The translations under genes and the position numbers were made by a program. A stretch of 64,000 bases of DNA from Blautia sp. AF19-10LB (GTDB taxonomy: Bacteria; Bacillota; Clostridia; Lachnospirales; Lachnospiraceae). The stretch spans positions 19,204 through 83,203 of the forward strand of contig NZ_QTWS01000017.1 in NCBI RefSeq assembly GCF_003461245.1, in the 5' to 3' direction. Position 1 is the first letter of the stretch. Every line of letters starts with the position of its first letter. Shown here in pieces: positions 35,388-44,294 of this stretch. The notes below the pieces were generated by a model. That model saw only the letters and a program-made list of their open reading frames with translations. It searched no databases and was not told the DNA's origin.

Positions 35388-37563
35388 ATATATCAAAACG
35401 GTATCCAAAGGACAGGCATGGATACCGGCGTTTCTGACACTTGGATTTATCCTGGCATTTCCGGTGATAGGACTGGAGAAACTGGGATCCTGGAGAAATC
35501 TGGGATATACGCAGGATCAGATCACACTTTTGTATTATCGTTTGTGGAAGGATGGATTTGTCCTGACAGGAATGGCTGTTGCGATGGCGGCAGGATTTAT
35601 GAATGCAGTAAATGGATTCCTGTATCTGTATTCCAGAAAGAAAACGAATTTTTATCACAGTCTTCCAATGAAACGGTCAGAACTTTTTGCAGAAAAGGCA
35701 GTAATGGGACTGATCTACTATCTGGTGTCATATATCGTTATAGAATTTCTGACAGTCTGTGTTGGGGCAGCGAGGGGGCTTTTCAGCCTGGAACTTATGG
35801 GAATGGCAGTAAAAATGCTGTGCCTTCACCTGCTCGTTTATCTGATGATCTACTTCAGCGTTGTACTGGTCTTATGTATAACGGGAAATATGCTGATGGG
35901 AATCCTGACTTTGGGTGGAATATATCTGTACGGGATCGCACTGGAACTTGTCCTGGCGGCATGCGGACTTACTTTTCTGGATACTTTTATAGATAAGAGA
36001 TATGGGATCATGGCATTTCTTTTGAAGGATGCTTCGCCTGCGGCATTTGCGTTCAGTCTGGCAGATGCCTACTCAGCCGGACACGCGGCGAAATATCTTG
36101 TGGCACTTGTGATCCTTATCGTTGTACTGGCAGTTCTTTCCTGGATCGCCTATGAAAAAAGACCTTCTGAGGCAGCAGGAAGATCCATGGTATACAGATG
36201 GGTAGCAGTACTGGTGAAATTTATGGTCGTGATCCCGACAGGACTGGCAGTGGGCTGGATCTTTTATCCGCAGGCAGATGGAAGGACAAAACTGATCTGG
36301 TGGGTGTTCGGCCTGATCCTGGGAACGGTACTTTCACATGGTATGATAGAAATTATCTACCATATGAGCTTCCAGAAATTTTTTGCAAAAAAAATGCAGC
36401 TTGTACTGGCAGGAGTGCTTGTGTTCGGATGTGCGATGATCTATCAGAAAGACCTTCTTCATTTTGACAGCTATCTTCCGAAACAGGAGGAGCTTGCATC
36501 TGTGAATATCAGTAACGGATATGATCAGGATTATTATGCTCATATAGAGAAAGCAGCAGATGGAGAATTTTATGATCTGACAGATAATTATAACTGGTAC
36601 GATCCGGCAAATGCTCTGACAGGGGCAGACGGGATCGGAGACGAGACATACGAGGCTCTTGAAAATATCGTGAAAGACAGCCTGAATGTTGATAAAGCAA
36701 AAAAGAGATCTTATTTTATCTCTGTGAAATATACATTGAAATCCGGGCGTGTTGTATGCAGAGGTTACTGGGCTGATGTGAAGAATCTGAGAACTCTCAT
36801 GAAAGGATTGTACGCAGAAGAAAATCTCAAAGAGAAAAAATACGAATTTCTGGATCTGGATGAAAAATATCTGACGACCATAGGAATGACAGATGCATGT
36901 GGAATGGGGTACAGTATCTTCCAGAATGATGACAGACAGAAACAGGAACTTCTCGATGCACTGAAAAAAGACATCGAGTCCGCATCAGCAGAAGATATGA
37001 TGGAAGAAATAATAATCCAGCTTGACTTTAATTATGCACTTCCGGTCAGAAGTAATATCAACAGTCTTGTGCCGGGCAAGAACAATGAAGAAGTTACGTA
37101 TGTGGACTGGAACCTTGGAGTTCCACCTTCTTTCAAAAATACACTTGCAATTCTTAAGAAAACAGGATATCCTCTGACAATAGAAGAACTGGATATCAAC
37201 AAGATCTCACTGACTTATTATGAAGAGGAAAACATTTCCGAACAGGAAGAGTTTTTTTATACGAAACCAGAGGAAATAAAAGCAATCCAGAATGCACTGG
37301 TCCTGGAACGGAATGCATATGCGGGCGGTGATACGGAGACAGTTTCCAATGTAGCTGTTGCCGTTTACATGGAACAGGGGGAGATGATGAATTCCCTGTT
37401 TCTAAAGAGAGCAGATGTACCAGATTTCGTACTGGACAAAATGCAGGAACTTGGAATCAGCCCGGAGTTTTCTGATAACAGTGACGATGACGGAGATACA
37501 ATGACAACCTACCAGAAGACCATAAACAGTTCGGGCAGGTGGCTCGCCTGGTTTGGAAAGTGA
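35362..37563 (+). CDS. ABC transporter permease with large C-terminal extracytoplasmic region
   Basis: A 733-residue permease. The first 360 residues hold about ten hydrophobic helices, with a KTNFYHSLPMKRSELF loop typical of YtrC/YtrD-like permeases. The remaining 350 residues (from YQKDLLHFDSYLPKQEEL) are soluble and would face outside. The frame opens at a GTG (35341), but GGAGG at 35348-35352 sets the ATG at 35362, overlapping the ATPase gene by 26 bp. The pseudouridine synthase gene follows 19 bp downstream but is probably functionally separate. A role in envelope-stress or antibiotic response is inferred from the YtrA context. Confidence 0.85.
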   Translation: MRSRIFSSKYIKTVSKGQAWIPAFLTLGFILAFPVIGLEKLGSWRNLGYTQDQITLLYYRLWKDGFVLTGMAVAMAAGFMNAVNGFLYLYSRKKTNFYHSLPMKRSELFAEKAVMGLIYYLVSYIVIEFLTVCVGAARGLFSLELMGMAVKMLCLHLLVYLMIYFSVVLVLCITGNMLMGILTLGGIYLYGIALELVLAACGLTFLDTFIDKRYGIMAFLLKDASPAAFAFSLADAYSAGHAAKYLVALVILIVVLAVLSWIAYEKRPSEAAGRSMVYRWVAVLVKFMVVIPTGLAVGWIFYPQADGRTKLIWWVFGLILGTVLSHGMIEIIYHMSFQKFFAKKMQLVLAGVLVFGCAMIYQKDLLHFDSYLPKQEELASVNISNGYDQDYYAHIEKAADGEFYDLTDNYNWYDPANALTGADGIGDETYEALENIVKDSLNVDKAKKRSYFISVKYTLKSGRVVCRGYWADVKNLRTLMKGLYAEENLKEKKYEFLDLDEKYLTTIGMTDACGMGYSIFQNDDRQKQELLDALKKDIESASAEDMMEEIIIQLDFNYALPVRSNINSLVPGKNNEEVTYVDWNLGVPPSFKNTLAILKKTGYPLTIEELDINKISLTYYEEENISEQEEFFYTKPEEIKAIQNALVLERNAYAGGDTETVSNVAVAVYMEQGEMMNSLFLKRADVPDFVLDKMQELGISPEFSDNSDDDGDTMTTYQKTINSSGRWLAWFGK

Positions 37564-37582
37564 GACAGAATGAGGAGTGATT

Positions 37583-38374
37583 ATGGCAAAAGCAGTAAGA
37601 CTGGATAAATTTCTTGCGGATGCAGGGAAGGGAACCAGAAGTGAAGTAAAGAAATTTATACAGAAAGGTCAGGTTCAGGTCAACGGAACACCGGCGAAGA
37701 AACCGGAGCTTAAAGTCGATCAGGACAAAGACGTAGTCGTGCTTGCAGGTGAGACGGTTGGTGCGGCACCGGAGTTTGTCTATTATCTTCTGAATAAGCC
37801 GGCGGGCTGCGTCAGTGCAACAGAAGACAGAAACGACAGAACTGTCATGGAATATGTACCATCTGACAGGAAGGGACTTTTTCCGGTAGGCCGTCTTGAC
37901 AAGGATACAGAAGGACTTCTCCTGATCACCGACGACGGAATGCTGGCGCACGAACTGCTTGCCCCGGGAAAACATGTGGACAAGACCTATTTTGTCAGAG
38001 TAGAGGGGAATGTGACACCGGAAGCAGTCGCGAAACTTGAAGAAGGCGTGGATATCGGAGAAGCGAAACTGACCATGCCGGCAAAAGCAGAAATCGTAGG
38101 CGGAAGCTTTGAAGAGACAGACGGATCTTTCGGACAGACAGCACGTGTCCGCAGAGAAAATCTCCCGGAAGTCTACACAGAACTCCATCTGACGATCCAC
38201 GAGGGCAAATTCCACCAGGTCAAACGGATGATGGAAGCAGTCGGAACACCGGTCATCTACCTCAAAAGGATCTCCATGGGAACTCTCACCCTCCCGGATG
38301 ATCTCAAAAAAGGCGAATGCCGTCCGCTGACAGAGAAAGAAGTAACAGAACTGAAAGAAAGCGTAAAATGTTAA
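37583..38374 (+). CDS. RsuA-type 16S rRNA pseudouridine synthase
   Basis: A 263-residue RsuA/RluB/RluE/RluF family enzyme. It has an N-terminal S4 RNA-binding domain (VRLDKFLADAGKGTRSEVKKFI), the catalytic motif GRLDKDTEGLLLITDDG (Asp nucleophile) near residue 100, and KFHQVKRMMEAVG at the C-terminus. It would convert a uridine in 16S rRNA to pseudouridine; the exact position (U516 in E. coli for RsuA) is inferred. GAGGAG at 37572-37577 places the ATG at 37583, not the upstream GTG at 37577. The last 150 bases use mostly C-ending codons. Confidence 0.9.
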   Translation: MAKAVRLDKFLADAGKGTRSEVKKFIQKGQVQVNGTPAKKPELKVDQDKDVVVLAGETVGAAPEFVYYLLNKPAGCVSATEDRNDRTVMEYVPSDRKGLFPVGRLDKDTEGLLLITDDGMLAHELLAPGKHVDKTYFVRVEGNVTPEAVAKLEEGVDIGEAKLTMPAKAEIVGGSFEETDGSFGQTARVRRENLPEVYTELHLTIHEGKFHQVKRMMEAVGTPVIYLKRISMGTLTLPDDLKKGECRPLTEKEVTELKESVKC

Positions 38375-38405
38375 AGAATCAGTAAAATTCATAAGAAAAA
38401 GTGCG

Positions 38406-38435
38406 AAAACCCTCTTTACACGGAGGGTTTTCTTA
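38406..38435 (+). terminator. Terminator between the pseudouridine synthase gene and rpsB
   Basis: AAAACCCTC (38406-38414) pairs with GAGGGTTTT (38423-38431) around an 8-base loop. The loop contains the TTTACA that also serves as the -35 box of the rpsB promoter. Confidence 0.85.
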
Positions 38436-38444
38436 TGCTATACT
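38415..38444 (+). promoter_or_regulatory. rpsB-tsf promoter, overlapping the upstream terminator
   Basis: TTTACA (38415-38420) and TATACT (38439-38444) are 18 bp apart, with TGC before the -10. Transcription would start near 38451, giving a 5' leader of about 135 nt. Confidence 0.75.
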
Positions 38445-38454
38445 CTAGAAGTTG

Positions 38455-38580
38455 CAATGTGCGTAAAGACGCACAAATAAAAAGTCACGTACAGAGATTC
38501 CGATGGATGGTGCCCTTACGGTGTGAGGTTGGGTCCGGATAGAAAGTGATCTGTGCGGAAGAATTTAACCAAAAAGGAGA
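38455..38580 (+). ncRNA. Structured 5' leader of rpsB-tsf, candidate ribosomal-protein autoregulatory RNA
   Basis: The leader contains a first hairpin GTGCGT-AAAG-ACGCAC (38459-38474). A larger domain follows, closed by CGTACAGA (38488-38495) with TCTGTGCG (38550-38557, one G-U pair) and with inner G/C-rich pairs such as GGA (38505-38507) with TCC (38534-38536). There is no open reading frame. Ribosomal-protein operons often have such leaders, bound by one of their own products, so control by S2 is the simplest idea. I do not recognise it as a specific named family. Confidence 0.55.
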
Positions 38581-38586
38581 AAAATC

Positions 38587-39315
38587 ATGAGCGTTATTTC
38601 AATGAAACAGCTTTTGGAAGCAGGTGTTCATTTCGGACATCAGACAAGAAGATGGAACCCTAAAATGGCTCCGTACATCTACACAGAAAGAAATGGTATC
38701 TATATCATCGACCTTCAGCAGTCTGTAGGTATGGTTGACGATGCTTACAATGCAGTAGCTGATATCGTAGCTAACGGCGGAAACATCCTTTTCGTTGGTA
38801 CTAAGAAACAGGCTCAGGACGCTATCAAAGTTGAAGCAGAGCGTTGCGGACAGTACTATGTAAACGAGAGATGGCTTGGTGGTATGCTTACAAACTTCAA
38901 GACAATCCAGAGCCGTATCGCAAGACTGAAACAGATCGAAGCTATGGAAGCTGACGGAACTTTCGAAGTACTTCCAAAGAAAGAAGTTATTGAATTAAGA
39001 AAAGAACTTGCTAAACTGCAGAAGAACCTTGGCGGTATCAAAGAGATGAAACGTCTCCCAGATGCAATTTTCATCGTTGACCCTAAGAAAGAGAGAATCT
39101 GCGTTCAGGAAGCTCATACATTAGGTATTCCGCTTATCGGTATCTGCGATACTAACTGTGATCCGGAAGAACTTGACTATGTAATCCCGGGTAACGATGA
39201 TGCTATCCGTGCCGTAAAACTGATCGTTTCCAAAATGGCAGACGCTGTTATCGAAGCAAATCAGGGAACAACAGAAGCTGAAGAAGCAGAAGTTGAGGAA
39301 GCTACAGAGGAATAA
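38587..39315 (+). CDS. rpsB: 30S ribosomal protein S2
   Basis: Ribosomal protein S2, 242 residues. It starts [27 protein letters not shown] and contains [31 protein letters not shown] and [26 protein letters not shown], all hallmarks of S2. The C-terminus is a short Glu/Ala-rich tail. AAAAGGAG lies 7-8 bases before the ATG. The gene begins a two-gene operon with tsf, the order conserved across bacteria, behind the structured leader. Confidence 0.98.
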   Translation: MSVISMKQLLEAGVHFGHQTRRWNPKMAPYIYTERNGIYIIDLQQSVGMVDDAYNAVADIVANGGNILFVGTKKQAQDAIKVEAERCGQYYVNERWLGGMLTNFKTIQSRIARLKQIEAMEADGTFEVLPKKEVIELRKELAKLQKNLGGIKEMKRLPDAIFIVDPKKERICVQEAHTLGIPLIGICDTNCDPEELDYVIPGNDDAIRAVKLIVSKMADAVIEANQGTTEAEEAEVEEATEE

Positions 39316-39345
39316 TTAATTTAATAATTCCAGGAGGAAAATACA

Positions 39346-40284
39346 ATGGCTATTACAGCAGCTCAGGTAAAAGAATTAAGAGAAATGACTGGCGCCGGAA
39401 TGATGGATTGTAAGAAAGCTCTTACAGCTACAGAAGGTGACATGGATAAAGCAGTAGAATTCCTGCGTGAAAAAGGTCTTGCTACAGCTCAGAAGAAAGC
39501 AAGCCGTGTTGCAGCAGAAGGTCTTTGCAAGACTCTCGTTGCTGATGATGCTAAGAGCGCAGTTGTTGTAGAAGTTAACTCTGAGACAGACTTCGTTGCT
39601 AAGAACGAGAAATTCCAGAGCTATGTTGCAGATGTTGCAGCACAGGCACTTACTACTTCCGCAGCAGATATCGATGCTTTCCTTGCAGAAGCATGGGCAC
39701 TTGACACAACCAAGACTGTAAAAGAAGCTCTTGCAGCTCAGGTTGCAGTTATCGGTGAGAACATGAACATCAGAAGATTCGCTCAGGTGAAAGAAGAGAA
39801 CGGTTTCGTTGCTTCCTACACACATATGGGCGGAAAGATCGGCGTTCTTGTAGACGTTGAGACAGATGTTGTTAACGATGCAGTTAAAGAAATGGCAAGA
39901 AACGTAGCAATGCAGATCGCAGCTCTGAAACCGCAGTACACATGCGACAGCGAAGTAAGTGCTGAGTACATCGAGCATGAGAAAGAGATCCTTCTTGCTC
40001 AGATCCAGAACGATCCTAAGGAATCCCAGAAACCGGAGAAGGTTATCCAGGGTATGATCACTGGACGTATCAAGAAAGAACTCAAAGAAATCTGCCTTCT
40101 TGACCAGACATACGTTAAAGCAGAAGACGGAAAACAGTCCGTTGCTAAATACGTAGAAGAAGTTGCTAGAGCAAACGGCGCTAAGATCACAATCAAAGGT
40201 TTCGTTCGTTTCGAGACTGGAGAAGGTATCGAAAAACGCCAGGACGACTTCGCAGCTGAGGTTGCAGCACAGGCTGGTATGTAA
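39346..40284 (+). CDS. tsf: Elongation factor Ts
   Basis: EF-Ts recycles EF-Tu by releasing GDP during translation. It has 312 residues and begins with the UBA-like domain (VKELREMTGAGMMDCKKAL). The contact motif VVEVNSETDFVAKNEKF follows, and the second half carries the dimerisation-type core with NVAMQIAALKPQY. CCAGGAGG precedes the ATG. It ends the rpsB operon at the long terminator at 40323-40388. Codon use is that of a highly expressed gene, as for rpsB. Confidence 0.98.
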   Translation: MAITAAQVKELREMTGAGMMDCKKALTATEGDMDKAVEFLREKGLATAQKKASRVAAEGLCKTLVADDAKSAVVVEVNSETDFVAKNEKFQSYVADVAAQALTTSAADIDAFLAEAWALDTTKTVKEALAAQVAVIGENMNIRRFAQVKEENGFVASYTHMGGKIGVLVDVETDVVNDAVKEMARNVAMQIAALKPQYTCDSEVSAEYIEHEKEILLAQIQNDPKESQKPEKVIQGMITGRIKKELKEICLLDQTYVKAEDGKQSVAKYVEEVARANGAKITIKGFVRFETGEGIEKRQDDFAAEVAAQAGM

Positions 40285-40322
40285 TCTGTAAAGATTAGAT
40301 ATCTATCATAATTCAACTACTA

Positions 40323-40388
40323 AGAGGCCCTGAAAGCCTTATAGCACTCATTTGGGAGTGGTTATAAGGTTTTCGGGGCTTCTTTTTG
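40323..40388 (+). terminator. Long intrinsic terminator after tsf
   Basis: A stem of more than 20 bp with a few bulges runs from GAGGCCC (40324) and GCCTTATA to TATAAGG and GGGCTTC, capped by CACTC-ATTTGG-GAGTG, and is followed by TTTTT. It ends the highly expressed rpsB-tsf message. Confidence 0.9.
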
Positions 40389-40846
40389 TCTGAGGAGAGT
40401 ATCCCGGATTGTAATAACTGTCAATAGAGTCCACGCAAATGTCGATGGAAAATGACCTAAACTATAGTAATTACATACAAAGTCCACGAAATTACAGGAA
40501 CTGTATGACTTAAATAACAATAAGTATAAATCAAGCCTACGAAAACTTCTTAAATTGTATGACTCATATTATAATAAGTATAAGCTGGATCATTGAAAGC
40601 TTTAAAATTGGATGCTCAAAACATGAGTAAGCACAATTTGAGTCAATAATAGGAGTAAAATCAGATGACTTGAATGCCCGGTTGTTGGAAAATAAGTCGA
40701 TGAATAGTAAATAATTATTTTAATAATACTTGTGATTTTTGTATGTTTCTAAAAATGAAGGTAGTATAATAAATACAAAATAGGATAATATAAGTGAATA
40801 TTTTGTTCAGCGATTACTAATATTATGTATTATAGAGGACTGAAAT
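40389..40846 (+). other. 458-bp AT-rich gene-free stretch upstream of the zinc-ribbon nuclease
   Basis: No open frame with a ribosome site is seen. It contains the degenerate tandem repeats at 40428-40588. Near its right end is a good -10 hexamer TATAAT (40765-40770), with only a poorly spaced TTGTAT (40739-40744) upstream. Composition is clearly more AT-rich than the flanking rpsB-tsf operon, consistent with the border of acquired DNA. Confidence 0.6.
40428..40588 (+). repeat. Three degenerate tandem repeats of about 54 bp
   Basis: Units start near 40428, 40481 and 40535. Each begins with GTCCACG or GCCTACG, then A-rich sequence. A TGAC block follows (TATGACT in units 2 and 3), and units 2 and 3 also share an AATAAGTATAA block. 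Units 2 and 3 are the most alike and unit 1 is more diverged. The even 53-54-bp period argues against chance. Confidence 0.55.
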
Positions 40847-43249
40847 ATGGAAACAAAACATATAAGTGATGTACCAGAATTAATGAAACAGTGGAATTGG
40901 CAAAAAAATGCTGAGATGGGTATTGTTCCGGAAAATATTTCAATTGCTTCAAAGAAAAAAGTTTTCTGGAAATGTCATATTTGTGGCGGTGAATGGGAAA
41001 CAGCACCTCAGTATAGAAAAAGAAATGGGTGTCCATATTGTGCAAATTTTAAAGCACTTCCAGGTTTTAATGATCTTCAGACTCTTTTTCCAGATATTGC
41101 GGCAGAATGGGATATGCAAAAAAATAATTCTTTACGGCCACAAAATGTTACAAAAGGTTCAGGAAAAAAAGTATGGTGGATTTGTCCAAAAGGTCACTCT
41201 TATGATATGCCTATAATTTGTAGGGTAGAAGGGCAAAAATGTCCTTATTGTAATAATCGGAGAGTGCTCTTTGGGTTTAATGATTTAGAAACATTAAACC
41301 CTGCAATTTCTCAAACTTGGCATCCCATTTTGAATAATGGACTTACACCCAAAGAGGTGACTCCAGGCTCAAAAAAACAGGTGTGGTGGAAATGTGAAAA
41401 AGGACATGAATGGAGTGAGTCTGTAGTACAACGTTGCAGGAGTAAGGGATGCCCTGTTTGTCAAAATCGTAGAATTATCAAAGGAATAAATGATTTGGCA
41501 ACACTTCGTCCAGAGTTAAAAATGGAATGGGATAATGAGAAAAATGTTAGAAGTCCAGAAGAATATTCTTGTGGATCGAGAGCAGTAGTATGGTGGAAGT
41601 GTAAAAAAGGACATAGATGGAAAGCTGCGATATCAGACAGGAATAGAGGAAATAGCTGTCCTAAATGTGCTGAAGAGCGTAGAGTATCTTTTCCAGAAAA
41701 AGCAGTTTTGTATTATGTTGAAAAAGTTTTTACAGATGTGAAAGCCAACTATAAACCGGAATGGCTAGGATTGCAGGAATTAGATATTTATATACCTGAG
41801 TATAAAATTGCTATTGAATATGATGGGATATATGGCCATTCTAAATTAAGCGGTAATAAACGTGATGAAAAAAAGAATATTATATGTCAAGAAAATAGCA
41901 TAATACTTATACGTGTACGAGAACCAGGGTGTATGCAGCTTAATACTGATTCTATCAATTATATAATGGAGTCGCCCAAAGATATTGAGAAAGCGATTCA
42001 GTTTGTATTACAGAAATTAAATGAACTTACAAATGTAAATACTTTAGAGATACAATCAGACATTAATATTCTTAGAGACAGTACAGAAATCTATTCGTTG
42101 ATTGAGTATACTGAGAAAGAAAATTCGTTAAAAAATAAAGCACCAGAGATTGCGGCACTATGGCATCCTGTTCGAAATGGAACATTACTGCCGGAATCTG
42201 TATCTGTTGCGTCTTCAAAAAAAGTATGGTGGTATGGGAAATGTGGACATGAATGGCAAGGCTCTGTAGCTTATGAAGTATTAAGTGGAAAATGCCCATA
42301 TTGTACAGGAAAGAGGATTTTAAAAGGATTTAATGATCTTGCATCACAAAGACCGGAAATTGCACAGCAATGGGATTATAGAAAAAACGTTGAACATAAA
42401 CCGGAAAATGTAACTGTTGGAAGTGGGAAAAGTGTATGGTGGATTTGTGAAAAGGGGCATGAATGGAAGGCTGCGATTTGCAGTAGAACAAGGAAGGATA
42501 AAAAATGTGGATGTCCAATTTGCAGTAACCATAAATTATTGACGGGTTATAATGATGTCAGATCTAATGAAGAGTTATTAAAAAATTGGGATTATGAGAG
42601 AAATGAAGTGTCTCCGAAAAACGTTTGTATAGGTACTGCGAAACAATTTTATTGGAAATGTCATGAATGTGGCTATCAGTGGAAAGATAAAGTAATTAGT
42701 CAACGAAGTGGAAAAGGATGTCCTTGTTGTAACAAAAAGAAGCGCGTTAAGGCAGTACAAAAGACGTATATAAGAAAAGCCGGAGGTTCACTTGCAGAAC
42801 TTTATCCACAATTACTTTCTGAATGGGATTGGGATGCAAATAATGACCTTAATCCTTATGAAATTGTTCCTGGATATGGTAAGCATATTTGGTGGAACTG
42901 TTCAGTGTGTGGAAATAAATGGAAAGCCACTGGAATTATGCGAACTAGAAGAAATTCTACGGGATGTCCGGTATGCGCTAGAAAGAAACAAGCGAAATCC
43001 AGACAGAAAACGTTTTTACAAAGTGGAGTAAAGACTTTGAATCAAACAAATCCAGAGCTTGTAGTTGAGTGGAATTATGAGAAAAATGGAGATTTAAATC
43101 CTGAATTTATTACAGCTGGTTCTGGGAAAAGTGTTTGGTGGAAATGTAAAAATTGTGGATATGAATGGCAGGCAGAAGTAGTTGAGAGAGTACGAGGACG
43201 AAGAAAATGTAAACGGTGTAAAAATAACACAGAATTAAAGAAAGATTGA
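40847..43249 (+). CDS. Nine-zinc-ribbon (DUF4379-like) protein with a central Vsr/DUF559-like nuclease domain
   Basis: An 800-residue protein built of about 70-residue repeats of the DUF4379 probable zinc-ribbon type. Each has EWD(x)nKN, a PENVTxGSGKxVWWxC motif, KGHEW and a closing CPxC. Four copies cover residues 1-279 and five cover 432-800. Between them (280-431) lies a PD-(D/E)XK-like nuclease core: FPEKA with E284, LDIYIP with D313, IAIEYDGIYGHS with E324 and D326, then a helix and IILIRVRE. The ribbons probably read DNA or RNA and the core cuts it (inference). GAGGAC precedes the ATG. It is AT-rich compared with rpsB-tsf and stands alone in the accessory region. A defence or mobile-element role is plausible but not shown. 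Confidence 0.85.
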   Translation: METKHISDVPELMKQWNWQKNAEMGIVPENISIASKKKVFWKCHICGGEWETAPQYRKRNGCPYCANFKALPGFNDLQTLFPDIAAEWDMQKNNSLRPQNVTKGSGKKVWWICPKGHSYDMPIICRVEGQKCPYCNNRRVLFGFNDLETLNPAISQTWHPILNNGLTPKEVTPGSKKQVWWKCEKGHEWSESVVQRCRSKGCPVCQNRRIIKGINDLATLRPELKMEWDNEKNVRSPEEYSCGSRAVVWWKCKKGHRWKAAISDRNRGNSCPKCAEERRVSFPEKAVLYYVEKVFTDVKANYKPEWLGLQELDIYIPEYKIAIEYDGIYGHSKLSGNKRDEKKNIICQENSIILIRVREPGCMQLNTDSINYIMESPKDIEKAIQFVLQKLNELTNVNTLEIQSDINILRDSTEIYSLIEYTEKENSLKNKAPEIAALWHPVRNGTLLPESVSVASSKKVWWYGKCGHEWQGSVAYEVLSGKCPYCTGKRILKGFNDLASQRPEIAQQWDYRKNVEHKPENVTVGSGKSVWWICEKGHEWKAAICSRTRKDKKCGCPICSNHKLLTGYNDVRSNEELLKNWDYERNEVSPKNVCIGTAKQFYWKCHECGYQWKDKVISQRSGKGCPCCNKKKRVKAVQKTYIRKAGGSLAELYPQLLSEWDWDANNDLNPYEIVPGYGKHIWWNCSVCGNKWKATGIMRTRRNSTGCPVCARKKQAKSRQKTFLQSGVKTLNQTNPELVVEWNYEKNGDLNPEFITAGSGKSVWWKCKNCGYEWQAEVVERVRGRRKCKRCKNNTELKKD

Positions 43250-43337
43250 GAGATAATCAGATATATAAATACTGCGGATGTGCAAAGTAAAAATTTAATA
43301 TAGATATATTGAATTTTAGGAAAAACAATGCTACTAT

Positions 43338-43377
43338 AAAGCCAAAGCATATTTCTCTACAAATTCAAGGCTTTTTT
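43338..43377 (+). terminator. Weak terminator after the zinc-ribbon nuclease
   Basis: AAAGCC (43338-43343) pairs with GGCTTT (43369-43374) over a 25-base loop, followed by a further TTT. The remaining bases up to the Rpn-like gene are AT-rich with nothing else recognisable. Confidence 0.45.
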
Positions 43378-43514
43378 GCCGTCTGATTTTCTATATTCAC
43401 TTCAGAAATCCATGCTTTTAAATCCAATTAAAAAGAAAAGCAAGGGTTTGGAGTGCACTAAATAATAGTACGACACGTTCTTGATGCTCCTGCAAAAAAC
43501 AGGAGGTAATGCCT

Positions 43515-44294
43515 ATGACAAAAAGAAAGAACCATGAAACTGTTACAACGAAGAAAAAACAAATGAGCGGGAAGATGTTGCGGGCAAACAAGAAGTATAA
43601 AGATACAGTTTTTCGGATGCTGTTTTCTGATCGTGAAAATCTACTGTCACTTTACAATGCGATTAATGGAACTACATATGAAAATCCAGAGGCACTGGAA
43701 ATTGTAACGCTTGAGAATGCTATTTATATGGGGATGAAAAATGATCTGGCATTTATTGTAGACACGAATTTGTTTTTATATGAACATCAGTCAACCTATA
43801 ATCCGAATATGCCGTTGAGAGATTTATTGTACATATCCAGTGAGTATCAGAAATTGGTGGATCACAGATCATTGTATCCTTCGATTTTACAGAAGATACC
43901 GGCACCAAATTTTATTGTGTTTTATAATGGAACAAGAAAGAAGGAAGATCGGTGGGAAAATCTGCTGTCTGAAGCATTTGAACATTTGGAGGGAAAACCA
44001 AATCTGGAGCTGAGAGTAGTTACGCTGAATATCAATGAAAATCATAACCGAGAGTTAATGGAACAGTGCAAAATATTAAGAGAAGAAGAGGAAGAAAAGA
44101 AACTTCGAGAAGCAGAATATGAGGCTGGATATGACAGTGGAAGGCAGGACGGGTTAACAGAGGGAGAACTGCGAAAGGCGAAGGAAACTGCGGCAGAGCT
44201 TGCAAAGCTGGGAATGGCAAGCACGCAGATTGCAGATGTACTTAAAACAGAGGAAGCAGTTATTTTTCAATGGCTTGAGGAATGCGCAAAATAA
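43515..44294 (+). CDS. Rpn-family PD-(D/E)XK nuclease / putative transposase, apparently internally shortened
   Basis: A 259-residue member of the recombination-promoting nuclease (Rpn/PDDEXK_2) family that is abundant in Lachnospiraceae. It has NKKYKDTVFRMLFSDRENLLSLYNAINGT, the nuclease core KNDLAFIVDTNLFLYEHQST (Asp and Glu-x-Gln) and the PAPNFIVFYNGT segment. Full-length relatives continue after MEQCKILRE with about 60 more helical residues. Here the sequence jumps directly to EEEEEKKLREAEYEAGYDSGRQDG and a C-terminal KLGMASTQIADVLKTEE helix-turn-helix-like tail, suggesting an internal deletion. AGGAGG at 43501-43506 favours the ATG at 43515 over that at 43509. Confidence 0.82.
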   Translation: MTKRKNHETVTTKKKQMSGKMLRANKKYKDTVFRMLFSDRENLLSLYNAINGTTYENPEALEIVTLENAIYMGMKNDLAFIVDTNLFLYEHQSTYNPNMPLRDLLYISSEYQKLVDHRSLYPSILQKIPAPNFIVFYNGTRKKEDRWENLLSEAFEHLEGKPNLELRVVTLNINENHNRELMEQCKILREEEEEKKLREAEYEAGYDSGRQDGLTEGELRKAKETAAELAKLGMASTQIADVLKTEEAVIFQWLEECAK

